A stretch of DNA of 64,000 nucleotides from Sphingomonas sp. PP-CC-1A-547 (GCF_003610375.1 NZ_RAPZ01000010.1:222161-286160); one strand, 5' to 3'; shown: positions 16,565 through 26,203, counted from the first letter of the stretch. Notes: generated by a model not told the origin, from the sequence alone. Translations and numbers: made by a program.

Positions 16565-18459
16565 CGCTGTTCGTCGGCGGTCCGCTCCGCATCGACAGTA
16601 TCAGCAGCCGGAAGCTGAAGGGTCAGGCGGTCGGCTCCGATCGTCAGCACGCCCCCCAGTTCGACCGCAAGGTTCTGTGCCAGCCGCAACGCGAACCCGG
16701 TCCCAAGCAAGGGCGCGCCATCGCCGTCACTCTCATGTTCGGCATCGATGCTCAGCAGGACATCGGTGGCATGCGCGGCGAGCGCGGCGGGTCGGTCGAA
16801 CTCGATCGTCACGGTATCGGCGACCGGCCGCACGACCACGCCGAGCTGCTCGCCCTTCCGCCCTGCCGAAACCAGCGCGGCGAGCAACCGGCCGATCAAC
16901 CGCTCGACCGCACGATCGTCGCCGAGGATGTCGCAGTCGCCCGCCGGCATCGCTACGCCCAGGCTCGTGCCCCTCAAGGTCGCGAGCGGCTGAAGATCGC
17001 GGGCGACCCGGTCGAGCAACGCACGAACCGGCACCGTCGTCGGGCGCAGGTCGAGCGCACGCCCTTCGATCCGCGCGGCAGTATCGAGATCGTCGATCGC
17101 CGCGAGCAGGTCGCCCGCCTGCGTGCGGATCGTGGTCGCACGGTCGCGGTAGGTCGGCGATACCGGACCCAGCAACTGCGTCTCGATCAGCTCCGCGAAC
17201 CCGGCGATCGCATTGGTGGGCGTGCGCAGTTCATGAACGAGCTGGCGGAGCGAGTCGGACACTGGTGACGAGACGCGAACCGGCTCGGCCGTCTCGTCGC
17301 GACGAGGGCGACGCCCCGTTCCGCGGAAGCCGATGAAGCGACCCGACGCATGTTCGAACGCCGGTACGCCCGACAGCCGCCACGATCCGAACGCATCGGA
17401 CAGGCCGCCCACTTCGAGCCGCGCATCGCTGAACCGCGAGCGTCGGCGGAACGCGCCTGCTGCTACTCCGTCGAGATGCGCCTCCCCCTGTTGCGCCGCA
17501 TAGGCGAGCGACACGCCGACCAGCGCCGAGCGCGCGACGCCGTCGACCATCCGGATGATGCCTTGCGCATCGGTCTCGAAGCGGAAGCCCTCGATTTCGG
17601 CGGCCGCGGGTGCTGGCGCAGCGGCGTCGACCGTGCGGTCGCGATTGAACGCTTCGATACGCGCGACGAGGTCGGAAATCTCGAACCGATCCGCCGGGGC
17701 TGCATCCTCGGGTGCCGGAACGGGAGGCTCGGTCTCGGCTAGCTTGGCGTGGCGAAACGCCTCGGCGACGAACGGCAGCCCGCGTGCGACCGCGCCGAGC
17801 GCCATGAACGGAGTTTCGCTCAGCGGCGCGGCGTATTGGGACAGCTCGGGAATGTCGGTGGGAGCCGGTTCCGGAAGCTTCGCGACCGGTTCATCGCGGA
17901 CTGGCGCTTTTTCGATCGGCGCCGGTTCGAGAGCGATCGGCTCGGGCGCGATGGGCTCGGGCGCGACCGGTTCCGCCTCGGCCATCTCGATCGGCGCTTC
18001 GGGTTGCGGCAGCACGAAGTCGGTCGGACCGAAGCTCTGCAACCCACGCTGGACCTCGGCGGGCAGATCGCGACGATGGCGCAGCACGGATCGGCTGGGC
18101 GGCGTCAGTCGCGGGAGAAGCGCGAGCCAGTCGTCCGGCTCCAGCGTCGCCGTCCGCAACACCGGTGCGGCGATCGCCAGAACGTCCTCCGCGAAGAACC
18201 CGACGAGTCGCGCATCGGGCTTGGCAAACGCCAGCGCCCGCGCACTCGCAGCCCGGACCTCGACCGGCACCGCCTGGCGTAACAGCCGCAACCGCGCGAT
18301 CGCCGGCTCGTCGACGACCGCACGACCGCGTCCCATCAGGTCGACCAGTTGCCGCCACGCCGATTGCGCACCGAAATCGGTGGCCATGTCGGCGGCAAGG
18401 ATCGTCTTCAGGCTATCGTCGAACCGCACATCGTTCCCCGGCTTCAGCGGGCTTAGCAC
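16561..18459 (-). CDS. Sensor histidine kinase with atypical catalytic domain
   Basis: A 632-residue cytoplasmic protein. The first 150 residues are helical and unrecognised. Residues about 150-200 form a Pro/Glu-rich linker (PEPIAPEPIALEPAP). A PAS-like segment lies near 290-380. A HisKA dimerisation domain follows with VHELRTPTNA and phospho-acceptor His409. The C-terminal HATPase region keeps a G-box GTGFALRLAQNLA, but the usual N-box Asn is replaced in DDRAVERLIGRLLAALVSAG. ATP binding may be weakened. It starts with GTG after GGAG. No transmembrane helix and no response regulator are nearby. It overlaps the deacetylase gene by four bases. Confidence 0.82.
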   Translation of the reverse strand: MLSPLKPGNDVRFDDSLKTILAADMATDFGAQSAWRQLVDLMGRGRAVVDEPAIARLRLLRQAVPVEVRAASARALAFAKPDARLVGFFAEDVLAIAAPVLRTATLEPDDWLALLPRLTPPSRSVLRHRRDLPAEVQRGLQSFGPTDFVLPQPEAPIEMAEAEPVAPEPIAPEPIALEPAPIEKAPVRDEPVAKLPEPAPTDIPELSQYAAPLSETPFMALGAVARGLPFVAEAFRHAKLAETEPPVPAPEDAAPADRFEISDLVARIEAFNRDRTVDAAAPAPAAAEIEGFRFETDAQGIIRMVDGVARSALVGVSLAYAAQQGEAHLDGVAAGAFRRRSRFSDARLEVGGLSDAFGSWRLSGVPAFEHASGRFIGFRGTGRRPRRDETAEPVRVSSPVSDSLRQLVHELRTPTNAIAGFAELIETQLLGPVSPTYRDRATTIRTQAGDLLAAIDDLDTAARIEGRALDLRPTTVPVRALLDRVARDLQPLATLRGTSLGVAMPAGDCDILGDDRAVERLIGRLLAALVSAGRKGEQLGVVVRPVADTVTIEFDRPAALAAHATDVLLSIDAEHESDGDGAPLLGTGFALRLAQNLAVELGGVLTIGADRLTLQLPAADTVDAERTADEQR

Positions 18460-18548
18460 GCTCTCCGTACCGATTCCTTAACGCGCGCGGCGATGCGAAG
18501 GAACAACCCATTTCGGTAGGCAATGGCCTTCGTCGCACTGTGGGACAA

Positions 18549-18564
18549 TTGCGTTTCGCCGCAA
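18549..18564. promoter_or_regulatory. Inverted repeat upstream of Lrp-type gene
   Basis: TTGCG-N6-CGCAA lies about 60 bases before the regulator's start. Lrp/AsnC genes commonly repress themselves through such sites. The match to a known site is not strong. Confidence 0.4.
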
Positions 18565-18626
18565 CAATCTTATCGCTATGAAGAATGAATCGCTTGGTTT
18601 GCGATGCCCATCAGGAGTTGCGTGTA

Positions 18627-19094
18627 ATGAGTTTTGACCGGATCGATCGGCAGATCCTGTCGCTGTTGCAGGCCGACGGTCGGATGACCAATGTCGACCT
18701 GGCCGACCAGGTGGGGCTCACTGCGCCGCCGTGCCTCCGCCGTGTCCGCGCACTCGAGGAAGCGGGTGCCATTCGTGGCTATCACGCCGATCTCGATGCC
18801 AGCCGCCTGGGCTTCCCGATCACCGTGTTCGCGATGGTTTCGCTACGCAGCCAGGCCGAGCATGACCTTGCCGCGTTCGAGCATCACATTGCCGACATTC
18901 CCGAAATCCGCGAATGCCACATGCTCAACGGCGAGATTGACTTCATCCTGAAGATCGTCGCCGCCGACCTGAAGAGTTTCCAGGAAATCCTGACGACGCA
19001 CCTGACGCCGGCGCCGAACGTGGCAAGCGTGAAGACGTCGCTGACGATCCGGACGGCGAAGGCGCTGTCAGGCATCCCGGTGGTGGTCGACTAG
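18627..19094 (+). CDS. Lrp/AsnC family transcriptional regulator
   Basis: A 155-residue regulator. An N-terminal helix-turn-helix (about residues 5-50; FDRIDRQILSLLQADGRMTN, GLTAPPCLRRVRALEE) is followed by a RAM ligand domain (about 65-145) that senses amino acids. The start MSFDRIDRQ is 42 bases inside a longer frame and has AGGAG 10 bases upstream. The SAPPCLRRV-type recognition helix (TAPPCLRR) is common in the alphaproteobacterial branch. No target gene is adjacent. A small inverted repeat upstream suggests autoregulation. Confidence 0.93.
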   Translation: MSFDRIDRQILSLLQADGRMTNVDLADQVGLTAPPCLRRVRALEEAGAIRGYHADLDASRLGFPITVFAMVSLRSQAEHDLAAFEHHIADIPEIRECHMLNGEIDFILKIVAADLKSFQEILTTHLTPAPNVASVKTSLTIRTAKALSGIPVVVD

Positions 19095-19115
19095 TCTTCT
19101 GACTTTTTAGCCTTC

Positions 19116-19226
19116 GCCCCTCCCTGGAAGGGAGGGGTTGGGGGTGGGTCGGGTTCCGCTGGGTTCAGACCTTTGAGACACCAGCAGGCCAACCCACCCC
19201 CTGCCCCTCCCTTTCAGGGAGGGGAG
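19116..19226. repeat. Inverted repeat, family C copy 3
   Basis: Arms CCCCTCCCTGGAAGGGAGGGG and CCCCTCCCTTTCAGGGAGGGG; one arm has a TTTC change. It lies between the convergent Lrp and TPR genes. Confidence 0.85.
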
Positions 19227-19260
19227 TTCGGACGCCGCGCTTGGCCGCCCTTACCCCAAA

Positions 19261-19294
19261 ACGAAAACGGGGCGGCATTTCTGCCACCCCGTTT
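19261..19294 (-). terminator. Rho-independent terminator of the TPR gene
   Basis: Read on the minus strand, AAACGGGGTGGCA pairs with TGCCGCCCCGTTT (one mismatch) around a four-base loop. It is followed by TTTTCGTTTTGG. It is 21 bases past the TPR protein stop. Confidence 0.85.
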
Positions 19295-19315
19295 CCTTGT
19301 TCAAGACGCCGTGGC

Positions 19316-20608
19316 TTAAGCCGCCGGTGCGCCGAGCCAGGTCGTCCACAGGCCAGCAACGTCCGCCTTCGGCGAAGCCTTGACCGCGGAGAACGCCGTC
19401 GCTGCGCCAGCCTTGTCGCCCGACCGGGCGAGCGCGATGCCCATATGCAGGTTGACGTCGTCGGCATCGACGCCGCCCTTGGTCAGCGCCAGGCGATACA
19501 GCTCGATCGACTTCGCATAGTTGTTCTGCCCCAGATAGGCATCGGCCGTACCTGCGGCGAGCTTGCCGTTGGGCGCGGCCGAAGCACGCTTCTCGAGGCC
19601 CGACAACGGACCGTCGTTGGCGATGTTCTTGCTCGCGTCCGCCAGCAGGCCCTTGGCCATCGTGTTCGACGCCGGGATCTTGCCCGACGCAAGACCTTCC
19701 TTGATCACCGCCTGCGCTTCGCTCGGCAAGCCGCGACGGTTCACGCTGTCGGCATACTGGAGATAGTCGGTCTGATCGGCGAGCGAATTGGTCGCACGCA
19801 TCAGGCGGAACACGTCGACCTTCTGCGCTTCGTCGAGCGGGATCAGGGCGTTCGCCTGGATGCCCGACAGGATCAGCACGTCACGCCAGTTCTTTGCCGA
19901 CGGGTATGCCGTGATCCACTTTTTCAGCCACGCCATCGTGTCGGCGTTGCGCTTGGCAGCGTAGGACTTGGCGATCGCGTACCGGTAATATTCCTCCGGC
20001 GCCTTCTGGCCCGATGCCGTCATCTGCGCGATGCTCGAGTCCAGGTCGGCGGTCGCACCGGCGACGTCGCCGCTGTCCATCTTCGCCTTGATGACCTGCA
20101 GCGGCAGGTTCGGATCGTTGTAGCCGAGCTCCTTCGCCTTGGCGAAATACTGGAGCGCGATCGGGTACTGCTTGCCGTTGAACGCGAGCGCACCACGGCG
20201 ATAGGCGTAGCGACCACGATCGGCAGCTGGCGTCGCCGGGTTGGCGATCAGCGCGTCGAGCGGCTTTGCCAGCGTCGTCTCGTTCATCGGCGCGTTCGGG
20301 TTGGCGGTCTGCGCGGCAACCAGCTTCTCGTTCTCGAGCTGATAGCGGAGCGCGGCGCCGATATACTTCTCGTAGTCGGTCTTGGCGGCGGCATCGATCT
20401 GGTCGATCGCGGTCTGCGCGCCGGCGTAATCCTTGGCGGTCAGTGCGGTCTGCGCGGCAATGCCAGGCTTCTGGACTTCGGGGCTCAGCTTCATTGCCGG
20501 TGCCTCTTCGGCCTTCTTGTCCTTGGCGAACGCAGGCGCCGACAGCGCGAGGCCGCTCGTGCCGGTGGCAAACGCCGCAATCAGTGCAAGCTTGGAAATG
20601 GTCTTCAT
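19316..20608 (-). CDS. Exported TPR-like repeat protein
   Basis: A 430-residue protein with a Sec signal peptide (MKTISKLALIAAFATG, cleavage expected near APAFA-KD). The rest is helical, with tetratricopeptide-like units of about 34 residues: Ala/Tyr/Gly spacing such as AAQTALTAKDYAGAQTAIDQ, RRGALAFNGKQYPIALQYFA and TADAYLGQNNYAKSIELYR. Such proteins act as periplasmic scaffolds. No specific family is recognised. The start MKTISK lies 81 bases inside a longer frame. A strong terminator follows. Confidence 0.8.
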   Translation of the reverse strand: MKTISKLALIAAFATGTSGLALSAPAFAKDKKAEEAPAMKLSPEVQKPGIAAQTALTAKDYAGAQTAIDQIDAAAKTDYEKYIGAALRYQLENEKLVAAQTANPNAPMNETTLAKPLDALIANPATPAADRGRYAYRRGALAFNGKQYPIALQYFAKAKELGYNDPNLPLQVIKAKMDSGDVAGATADLDSSIAQMTASGQKAPEEYYRYAIAKSYAAKRNADTMAWLKKWITAYPSAKNWRDVLILSGIQANALIPLDEAQKVDVFRLMRATNSLADQTDYLQYADSVNRRGLPSEAQAVIKEGLASGKIPASNTMAKGLLADASKNIANDGPLSGLEKRASAAPNGKLAAGTADAYLGQNNYAKSIELYRLALTKGGVDADDVNLHMGIALARSGDKAGAATAFSAVKASPKADVAGLWTTWLGAPAA

Positions 20609-20771
20609 GCGGAAACTCTCCCTCTGCGTCGGCCCGCTTACGTAAGTGGCGCGCCGCGACGCTATATGGTCCGTGGTGCATACGTTCAAGCAAGCGGTCC
20701 GGATCCCCTGCCTGCAAATTAGCGGGTGAACGTCGATTGAACGCGCTCCCCGCCAACGCTAGATCGCGACG

Positions 20772-21521
20772 ATGATCGCTGTCCTATCGCCCGCCAAGAC
20801 GCTCGATTACGAGAGCGCGCTACCCAAGCTCGACCCGACCACGCCGCGGTTCGCCGACGAGGCGAAGACGCTGGCGCATGCCGCCGCGCACCTGACGCAG
20901 AAGAAGCTGTCCGAGCTGATGCATATCTCGCCGGCGCTGGCGAAGCTGAACGCGGACCGGTTCCGCGATTTCGACACGTTGCCCGAGCGGCCGGCGATGT
21001 TCGCGTTCGCCGGCGACGTCTATACCGGGCTCGAGGCGAAGACGCTCGACGAGGCGGCGGTCGATTACGCGCAGGATCACGTGCGGATGTTGTCGGGGCT
21101 GTACGGCTTGCTGCGGCCGCTCGACCTGATGCGGCCCTACCGGCTGGAAATGGGCACGCGCTGGGCGCCGCGGAAGACGAAGCTGACCGACTGGTGGGGG
21201 GACCGGATCGCCAAGCTGCTTGCGGAAGATGTCGAGGCGGAGGGGTCGGGGACGATCCTCAACCTCGCGAGCCAGGAATATTGGGCGGCGGCGGATGGGA
21301 AGCTGCCCAAGTCGATCCGCGTCGTTGCGATCGATTTCCGCGAGGGCGAGGCGCAGAAGTTCGTCAGCTTCCACGCAAAGAAGGCCCGCGGCATGGTCGC
21401 GCGGTGGCTGGTCGAGCACCGGGTCGACACGATCGAAGGGATCAAGGGGTTCGACAGCGACGGCTATGCGTATGACGCGGCGGGCAGCAGCGACGCGCAG
21501 TTCCGGTTCGTCCGCAAGTGA
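20772..21521 (+). CDS. yaaA: Peroxide stress protein YaaA (UPF0246)
   Basis: A 249-residue cytoplasmic protein of the UPF0246 family. It opens with MIAVLSPAKTLDYES and has ARMLSGLYGLLRP-type (HVRMLSGLYGLLRPLD) and ILNLASQEYW signatures. In E. coli YaaA lowers free iron under peroxide stress and binds DNA; the role here follows from homology. Its stop overlaps the GTG of the following SDR gene by four bases, so the two are translated together. Confidence 0.95.
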   Translation: MIAVLSPAKTLDYESALPKLDPTTPRFADEAKTLAHAAAHLTQKKLSELMHISPALAKLNADRFRDFDTLPERPAMFAFAGDVYTGLEAKTLDEAAVDYAQDHVRMLSGLYGLLRPLDLMRPYRLEMGTRWAPRKTKLTDWWGDRIAKLLAEDVEAEGSGTILNLASQEYWAAADGKLPKSIRVVAIDFREGEAQKFVSFHAKKARGMVARWLVEHRVDTIEGIKGFDSDGYAYDAAGSSDAQFRFVRK

Positions 21522-22204
21522 GCAGCGCGGTCGTCATCGGTGTGTCGGGCGGGATCGGCAAGGCGCTGGAAGAGGCGCTGATCGAGGAAGGGGCGTTCGA
21601 TAAGGTCTACGGGTTCGCGCGGTCGGAGAACGGCGATCGGCATCTCGATCTGGAGGACGAGGCGAGCATTGCGGCGGCGGCTGTGCTGGTCGGGTCGCCG
21701 ACGCTGGTGATCGTCGCGACCGGTCTGTTGCACGACGGCGACAAGGGTCCCGAGAAGGCGATGCGCGAGCTCGACCCGGTGTGGATGGCGCGCAACTTTG
21801 CGATCAATGCGATTGGGCCGGCACTGGTGGCCAAGCACTTCCTGCCGACGATGCCGAAAGCGGGGCGGATCGTGTTCGCCGTGCTGTCGGCGCGGGTCGG
21901 CAGCATCGGCGATAACAAGCTCGGTGGCTGGTACGGCTATCGTGCGTCGAAGGCGGCGCTGAACCAGTTGGTCAAGACGATCTCGATCGAGGACAAACGG
22001 CGTAATTCGAGTGGGATCGTCGTCGGCCTGCATCCGGGGACGGTCGACACCGGCCTGTCGAAGCCGTTCCAGGGCAACGTCACCCCCGGCAACCTGTTCA
22101 AGGCCGACCGTGCCGCGGTGCAGTTGCTCGACGTCATCGACGGCCTGCGCGCACCCGACAGCGGGAAGCTGTTCGCCTGGGATGGCGTCGAGGTCACGCC
22201 CTGA
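21518..22204 (+). CDS. SDR family oxidoreductase (C-factor-like)
   Basis: A 228-residue short-chain dehydrogenase. The cofactor motif is GVSGGIGKA near residues 8-16, and the active-site YxxxK is in YGYRASKAALNQ. Residues VVGLHPGTVDTGLSKPF resemble the csgA/C-factor branch. It starts with GTG overlapping the yaaA stop (GTGA). Substrate unknown. Coupling to yaaA suggests a stress role, but this is inference. Confidence 0.9.
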   Translation: MSSAVVIGVSGGIGKALEEALIEEGAFDKVYGFARSENGDRHLDLEDEASIAAAAVLVGSPTLVIVATGLLHDGDKGPEKAMRELDPVWMARNFAINAIGPALVAKHFLPTMPKAGRIVFAVLSARVGSIGDNKLGGWYGYRASKAALNQLVKTISIEDKRRNSSGIVVGLHPGTVDTGLSKPFQGNVTPGNLFKADRAAVQLLDVIDGLRAPDSGKLFAWDGVEVTP

Positions 22205-22207
22205 CTG

Positions 22208-22317
22208 CTCCCCTCCCTGAAAGGGAGGGGTTGGGGGTGGGTCGGCCGGTTGCAGACCACGACCGCTAGCCAATGCGGAAGCCTACCCACCCCCTGCCCC
22301 TCCCTTCCAGGGAGGGG
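22208..22317. repeat. Inverted repeat, family C copy 4
   Basis: Arms CTCCCCTCCCTGAAAGGGAG and CTTCCAGGGAGGGG, with inner GGGGGTGGGTCGG and CTACCCACCCCC. It lies directly after the SDR stop. Confidence 0.85.
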
Positions 22318-22431
22318 TGAAAAGCAGTCCCGCGCATGACGCGGATTTCACCTCGCCGCCACACTCTGTTCAGGTCCCCCGGCGCAGTCTCCCTGCATCG
22401 TCCACCAAGGCCGAAACGAGAGGATACCCGC

Positions 22432-22716
22432 ATGAAGAAGTCCCTCCCCCTCGCGATCCTCGCCGGCGCTACGCTGCTGTCCGGCACCGCAGCCGTCGCC
22501 GCGACCCAGGCTCAGACCAAGACCGTCCAGCCGAAGACCGTCGCGACGCACACCACCACGACCAAGACCACCACGCCGATGGGCAACACCAAGGTCGCCA
22601 AGCGCACGACCACCGCCACCAAGGGCCGCATGGTCACCGCCAAACTCGCGAACGGCAAGTCCGTCACCTACAATTGCTCGCTCGCAGGCAACAAGACCAA
22701 GACCGCCTGCAAATAA
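22432..22716 (+). CDS. Small exported basic protein, Thr/Lys-rich
   Basis: A 94-residue protein. A Sec signal peptide (MKKSLPLAILAGATLLSGTAAVAA) is followed by a Thr/Lys-rich mature part with runs such as THTTTTKTTTP and a conserved-looking VTYNCSLAGNKTKTACK tail with two cysteines that could form a disulfide. I do not recognise a family. The start is preceded by GAGAGGA. It lies 120 bases upstream of gyrA on the same strand. Codon use resembles the neighbours, so it is likely a real gene. Confidence 0.75.
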   Translation: MKKSLPLAILAGATLLSGTAAVAATQAQTKTVQPKTVATHTTTTKTTTPMGNTKVAKRTTTATKGRMVTAKLANGKSVTYNCSLAGNKTKTACK

Positions 22717-22836
22717 CCCGTAATTAACGATGAAACCTTGCTCCCTCGCGTGCGTACGCGTGCGCGGGGGTAGTAAGGTGCCCCCCCCTCGGCTAAGGTA
22801 TGTCATCATACCGCAACAAGCCGAAAGCGTTCAGAT

Positions 22837-25602
22837 TTGACCGACGAGACCATACTCGCCGAACCCCAGGGCGGCGAGCCCGCCGGCATCGCCACGATCT
22901 CGATCGTCGACGAGATGAAGTCGAGCTACCTTGACTATGCGATGAGCGTCATCGTCGCGCGCGCGCTGCCCGACGTCCGCGATGGCCTGAAGCCCGTACA
23001 TCGCCGCATCCTGTACGGCGCGCACGAAAGCGGCTTCGTCGCCGGCAAGCCCTACCGCAAGTCGGCGCGCATCGTCGGTGACGTGATGGGTAAATACCAT
23101 CCGCACGGCGACAGCTCGATCTACGACGCTTTGGCCCGCATGACCCAGGACTGGTCGATGCGCGTGCCGCTGATCGACGGCCAGGGTAACTTCGGCTCGA
23201 TGGATCCCGATCCACCCGCGGCGATGCGTTACACCGAGGCGCGTCTCGGCAAGGTGGCGAACGCGCTGCTCGGCGATCTCGACAAGGACACGGTCGACTT
23301 CACGCCCAACTATGATGGCTCGGAGCGCGAGCCTTCGGTGCTGCCGGCGCGCTTCCCGAACCTGCTGGTCAACGGCGCGGGCGGCATTGCGGTCGGCATG
23401 GCGACCAACATTCCGCCGCACAATCTGGGCGAAGTCATCGCCGCGTGCCTCGCGTACATGGACAATGGCGCGATCACGACCGAGGAACTGTTCGAGATCG
23501 TCCCCGGTCCCGACTTCCCGACCGGCGCGATCATCCTCGGCCGTGCAGGCGCCAAGTCCGCCTACGAGACCGGCCGCGGTTCGATCATCGTCCGCTCGCG
23601 CCACATCGTCGAGGAGGGCAAGGGTGACCGTCGCTCGATCGTGCTCACCGAGATCCCGTTCCAGACCGGCAAGAACGGCCTGGTCGAGAAGATCGCCGAA
23701 GCCGCCAAGGACAAAAGGATCGAAGGCGTCAGCGACATCCGCGACGAATCGAGCCGCATGGGCGTGCGCATCGTCATCGACCTGAAGCGCGACGCGACCG
23801 TCGACGTGGTGCTCAACCAGCTCTGGCGGCACACGCCCGCGCAGTCGAGCTTCCCCGCCAACATGCTCGCGATCCGCGGCGGCCGTCCCGAACTGCTGAA
23901 CCTGCGTGACATCATCGGCGCGTTCATCACGTTCCGCGAGCAGGTCATCACGCGGCGATCCAAGTTCGAACTCGCCAAGGCTAGAGAGCGCGCGCATCTG
24001 TTGCTCGGCCTCGTCATCGCGGTCACCAACCTCGACGAAGTCGTCAAGATCATCCGCGGGTCGTCCAGCCCCGCCGAAGCACGTGGCAAGCTGCTCGCGC
24101 GCGAATGGCCGGTCGAGGAGATCGCGCCGTACATCGCGCTGGTCGAGGCGGTCGAGGACAAGCAGGCCGACGGCATCTACAAGCTGTCCGAGCCGCAGGT
24201 CCGCGCGATCCTCGATCTCCGCCTGCACCGCCTGACATTGCTCGGCCGCGACGAGATCGGCGACGAGCTGAAGGCACTCGCCGCGACGATCGGCGAGCTG
24301 CTCCACATCCTCGGCGACCGTGCGAAGCTGTACGAAGTCATGCGCGGCGAGCTGATCGCGATCCGCGACGAATTCGCCACCCCGCGCCGTTCCGAAATCG
24401 CCGCCGCCGCCAACGGCATCGACGACGAGGACCTGATCGAGCGGGAGGACATGGTCGTCACCGTGACCATGCAGGGCTATATCAAGCGCACGAGCCTCGA
24501 CACGTTCCGCGCGCAGGCGCGTGGCGGCAAGGGTCGCGCGGGCATGTCGACGAAGGACGAGGACGTCGTCACCGAGCTGTTCGTCACCTCGACGCACACC
24601 CCGGTGCTGTTCTTCTCGAACCTCGGCAAGGTCTATCGCTACAAGGTCTGGCGCCTGCCCGAGGGTGGTCCTGCCACGCGTGGTCGGCCGATGATCAACC
24701 TGCTACCGCTGGCGCCGGGCGAGACGATCTCGACCGTGCTTCCGCTGCCGGAGGATCTCAGCGAGTGGAGTCGCCTGCACGTGATGTTCGCGACGCAGCG
24801 CGGACTCGTGCGCCGCAACGCGATGGACGCGTTCACCAACGTACCGTCGAACGGCAAGATCGCGATGCGCTTCGAAGAAGGGTCCGAGGACAAGCTGATC
24901 GGCGTCGCGCTGCTCAGCGAGCATGACGACGTGCTGCTCGCGACCAAGCTCGGCAAGGCGATCCGCTTTGCCGGCGACGACGTCCGCGAGTTCCAGAGCC
25001 GGACGTCGACCGGCGTCCGCGGCGTCACGCTCAAGGGCGACGACGAGGTGATCTCGCTGTCGGTCCTGCACCGTGTCGGCGCGACCCCCGAGGAGCGCGA
25101 GACGTATCTCAAGTTCGCACCGTGGAAGGGCGAGCGCGAGGGCGATCACGGCATGGGCGCCGACCGCTACAACGATCTCAAGGACCGCGAGCAGTTCATC
25201 CTGACGGTCTGCGAGAACGGCTATGGCAAGCTGTCGAGCGCCTATGATTACCGCCGCACGGGTCGCGGTGGCCAGGGCATCACCAACATCGACAACATCG
25301 CGCGCAACGGCCCAGTCGTGGCGAGCTTCGCCGCAGCGAAGGGCCATCAGCTGATGCTGGTGACCAACCAGGCGAAACTGATCCGCACGACGCTCGCGTC
25401 GCTCCGCGTCATCAGCCGCAACTCGGCGGGCGTGAAGCTGTTCGACGTGGCGAAGGGCGAGCATGTCGTCTCCGCCGCACGGATCGAGGAAACCGAGGAA
25501 GACGCCGAGATCAACCTGGCGGACGCCGTGCCCGAGGTCGCTCCGGATACCGGCGCGACGATCGGCGAGGACGACGCAGCAGGCCCGGAGGACGGCGAAT
25601 GA
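22837..25602 (+). CDS. gyrA: DNA gyrase subunit A
   Basis: A 921-residue type II topoisomerase subunit. It introduces negative supercoils with GyrB. The catalytic Tyr132 is in [10 protein letters not shown]. The quinolone-contact region [10 protein letters not shown] keeps Ser93 and Asp97, equal to E. coli Ser83 and Asp87. The C-terminal beta-pinwheel begins with the GyrA-box variant QARGGKG. The start is TTG, with only a weak ribosome site (GAAAGCG); no better start precedes the conserved [19 protein letters not shown] segment. It is followed by a DUF952 gene with a four-base overlap. Confidence 0.98.
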   Translation: MTDETILAEPQGGEPAGIATISIVDEMKSSYLDYAMSVIVARALPDVRDGLKPVHRRILYGAHESGFVAGKPYRKSARIVGDVMGKYHPHGDSSIYDALARMTQDWSMRVPLIDGQGNFGSMDPDPPAAMRYTEARLGKVANALLGDLDKDTVDFTPNYDGSEREPSVLPARFPNLLVNGAGGIAVGMATNIPPHNLGEVIAACLAYMDNGAITTEELFEIVPGPDFPTGAIILGRAGAKSAYETGRGSIIVRSRHIVEEGKGDRRSIVLTEIPFQTGKNGLVEKIAEAAKDKRIEGVSDIRDESSRMGVRIVIDLKRDATVDVVLNQLWRHTPAQSSFPANMLAIRGGRPELLNLRDIIGAFITFREQVITRRSKFELAKARERAHLLLGLVIAVTNLDEVVKIIRGSSSPAEARGKLLAREWPVEEIAPYIALVEAVEDKQADGIYKLSEPQVRAILDLRLHRLTLLGRDEIGDELKALAATIGELLHILGDRAKLYEVMRGELIAIRDEFATPRRSEIAAAANGIDDEDLIEREDMVVTVTMQGYIKRTSLDTFRAQARGGKGRAGMSTKDEDVVTELFVTSTHTPVLFFSNLGKVYRYKVWRLPEGGPATRGRPMINLLPLAPGETISTVLPLPEDLSEWSRLHVMFATQRGLVRRNAMDAFTNVPSNGKIAMRFEEGSEDKLIGVALLSEHDDVLLATKLGKAIRFAGDDVREFQSRTSTGVRGVTLKGDDEVISLSVLHRVGATPEERETYLKFAPWKGEREGDHGMGADRYNDLKDREQFILTVCENGYGKLSSAYDYRRTGRGGQGITNIDNIARNGPVVASFAAAKGHQLMLVTNQAKLIRTTLASLRVISRNSAGVKLFDVAKGEHVVSAARIEETEEDAEINLADAVPEVAPDTGATIGEDDAAGPEDGE

Positions 25603-25949
25603 GCCGCGATCCGATCGCCTATAAAGTGCTGACGGGGGAGCAGTTGGCGACCTTGGAGAGCGGGAGCTTTGCGGGGGCGCCGGTGGATGTGGCCGATGGC
25701 TATATCCACCTGTCGACCGCGGAGCAGCTGACGGAGACGGTGGACAGGCACTTCGCTGGCCAGTCGGACCTGCATGTGGCTGCGATCGATCTGGAAGCGC
25801 TCGGCGACGACGTGAAGTGGGAAGAGTCGCGCGGGGGACAGCTGTTCCCGCACATCTATGGGGGCCCGTTGTTGTTAGAGGTCGTACTGTCCTACGGCCC
25901 CCTGGAACGCGACGAAGTCGGCAAGGTGAAGCTCCCCGTCGCGGGTTGA
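25599..25949 (+). CDS. DUF952 domain-containing protein
   Basis: A 116-residue cytoplasmic protein of the DUF952 family, which resembles glutathione S-transferase-like small enzymes. The hallmarks are AYKVLTGEQ, GYIHLSTAEQ and FPHIYGGPL. The ATG overlaps the gyrA stop (ATGA). Function is not established. In sphingomonads it often precedes dihydroorotate dehydrogenase, which is not the case here. Confidence 0.9.
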   Translation: MSRDPIAYKVLTGEQLATLESGSFAGAPVDVADGYIHLSTAEQLTETVDRHFAGQSDLHVAAIDLEALGDDVKWEESRGGQLFPHIYGGPLLLEVVLSYGPLERDEVGKVKLPVAG

Positions 25950-25968
25950 CCGGTACTCAAACGCAAGC

Positions 25969-26025
25969 TTGTTCTCCCGCGAAGGCGGGAGCCCAGACTG
26001 GGCTCCCGCCTTCGCGGGAGAACAA
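25969..26025. repeat. 57-bp palindromic repeat, family B copy 3
   Basis: Both arms are of the CTCCCGCGAAGGCGGGAG form, so this copy is a near-perfect palindrome from TTGTTCTCC to GGAGAACAA. Confidence 0.92.
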
Positions 26026-26078
26026 GGTAGCAGGGAACATCGGTCGATTAGACCATGTCGTTTCCGACCATGCTGCCA

Positions 26079-26182
26079 CCACCCCGGCGAAGGCCGGGGC
26101 CCAATTGGGGAAGGTAGCTAACGGAGCGCGGCCCTCAGTTACGCCGACCTTTCCAATTGGGCCCCGGCCTTCGCCGGGGTGG
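26079..26182. repeat. 104-bp inverted repeat, family A copy 2
   Basis: The arms CCACCCCGGCGAAGGCCGGG and complement; inner junctions CCCAATTGGGG and CCAATTGGG. It sits just after a family B element, as it does at 33.8-34.0 kb and twice at 48 kb. Confidence 0.92.
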
Positions 26183-26203
26183 ACAAACTACTGGAATAAT
26201 CCC

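Noticed and set aside
22831..24597. A 588-codon minus-strand frame opposite gyrA
   Set aside because: Antisense of a well-defined gyrA; composition is Asp/Arg-rich and no family signature is present.
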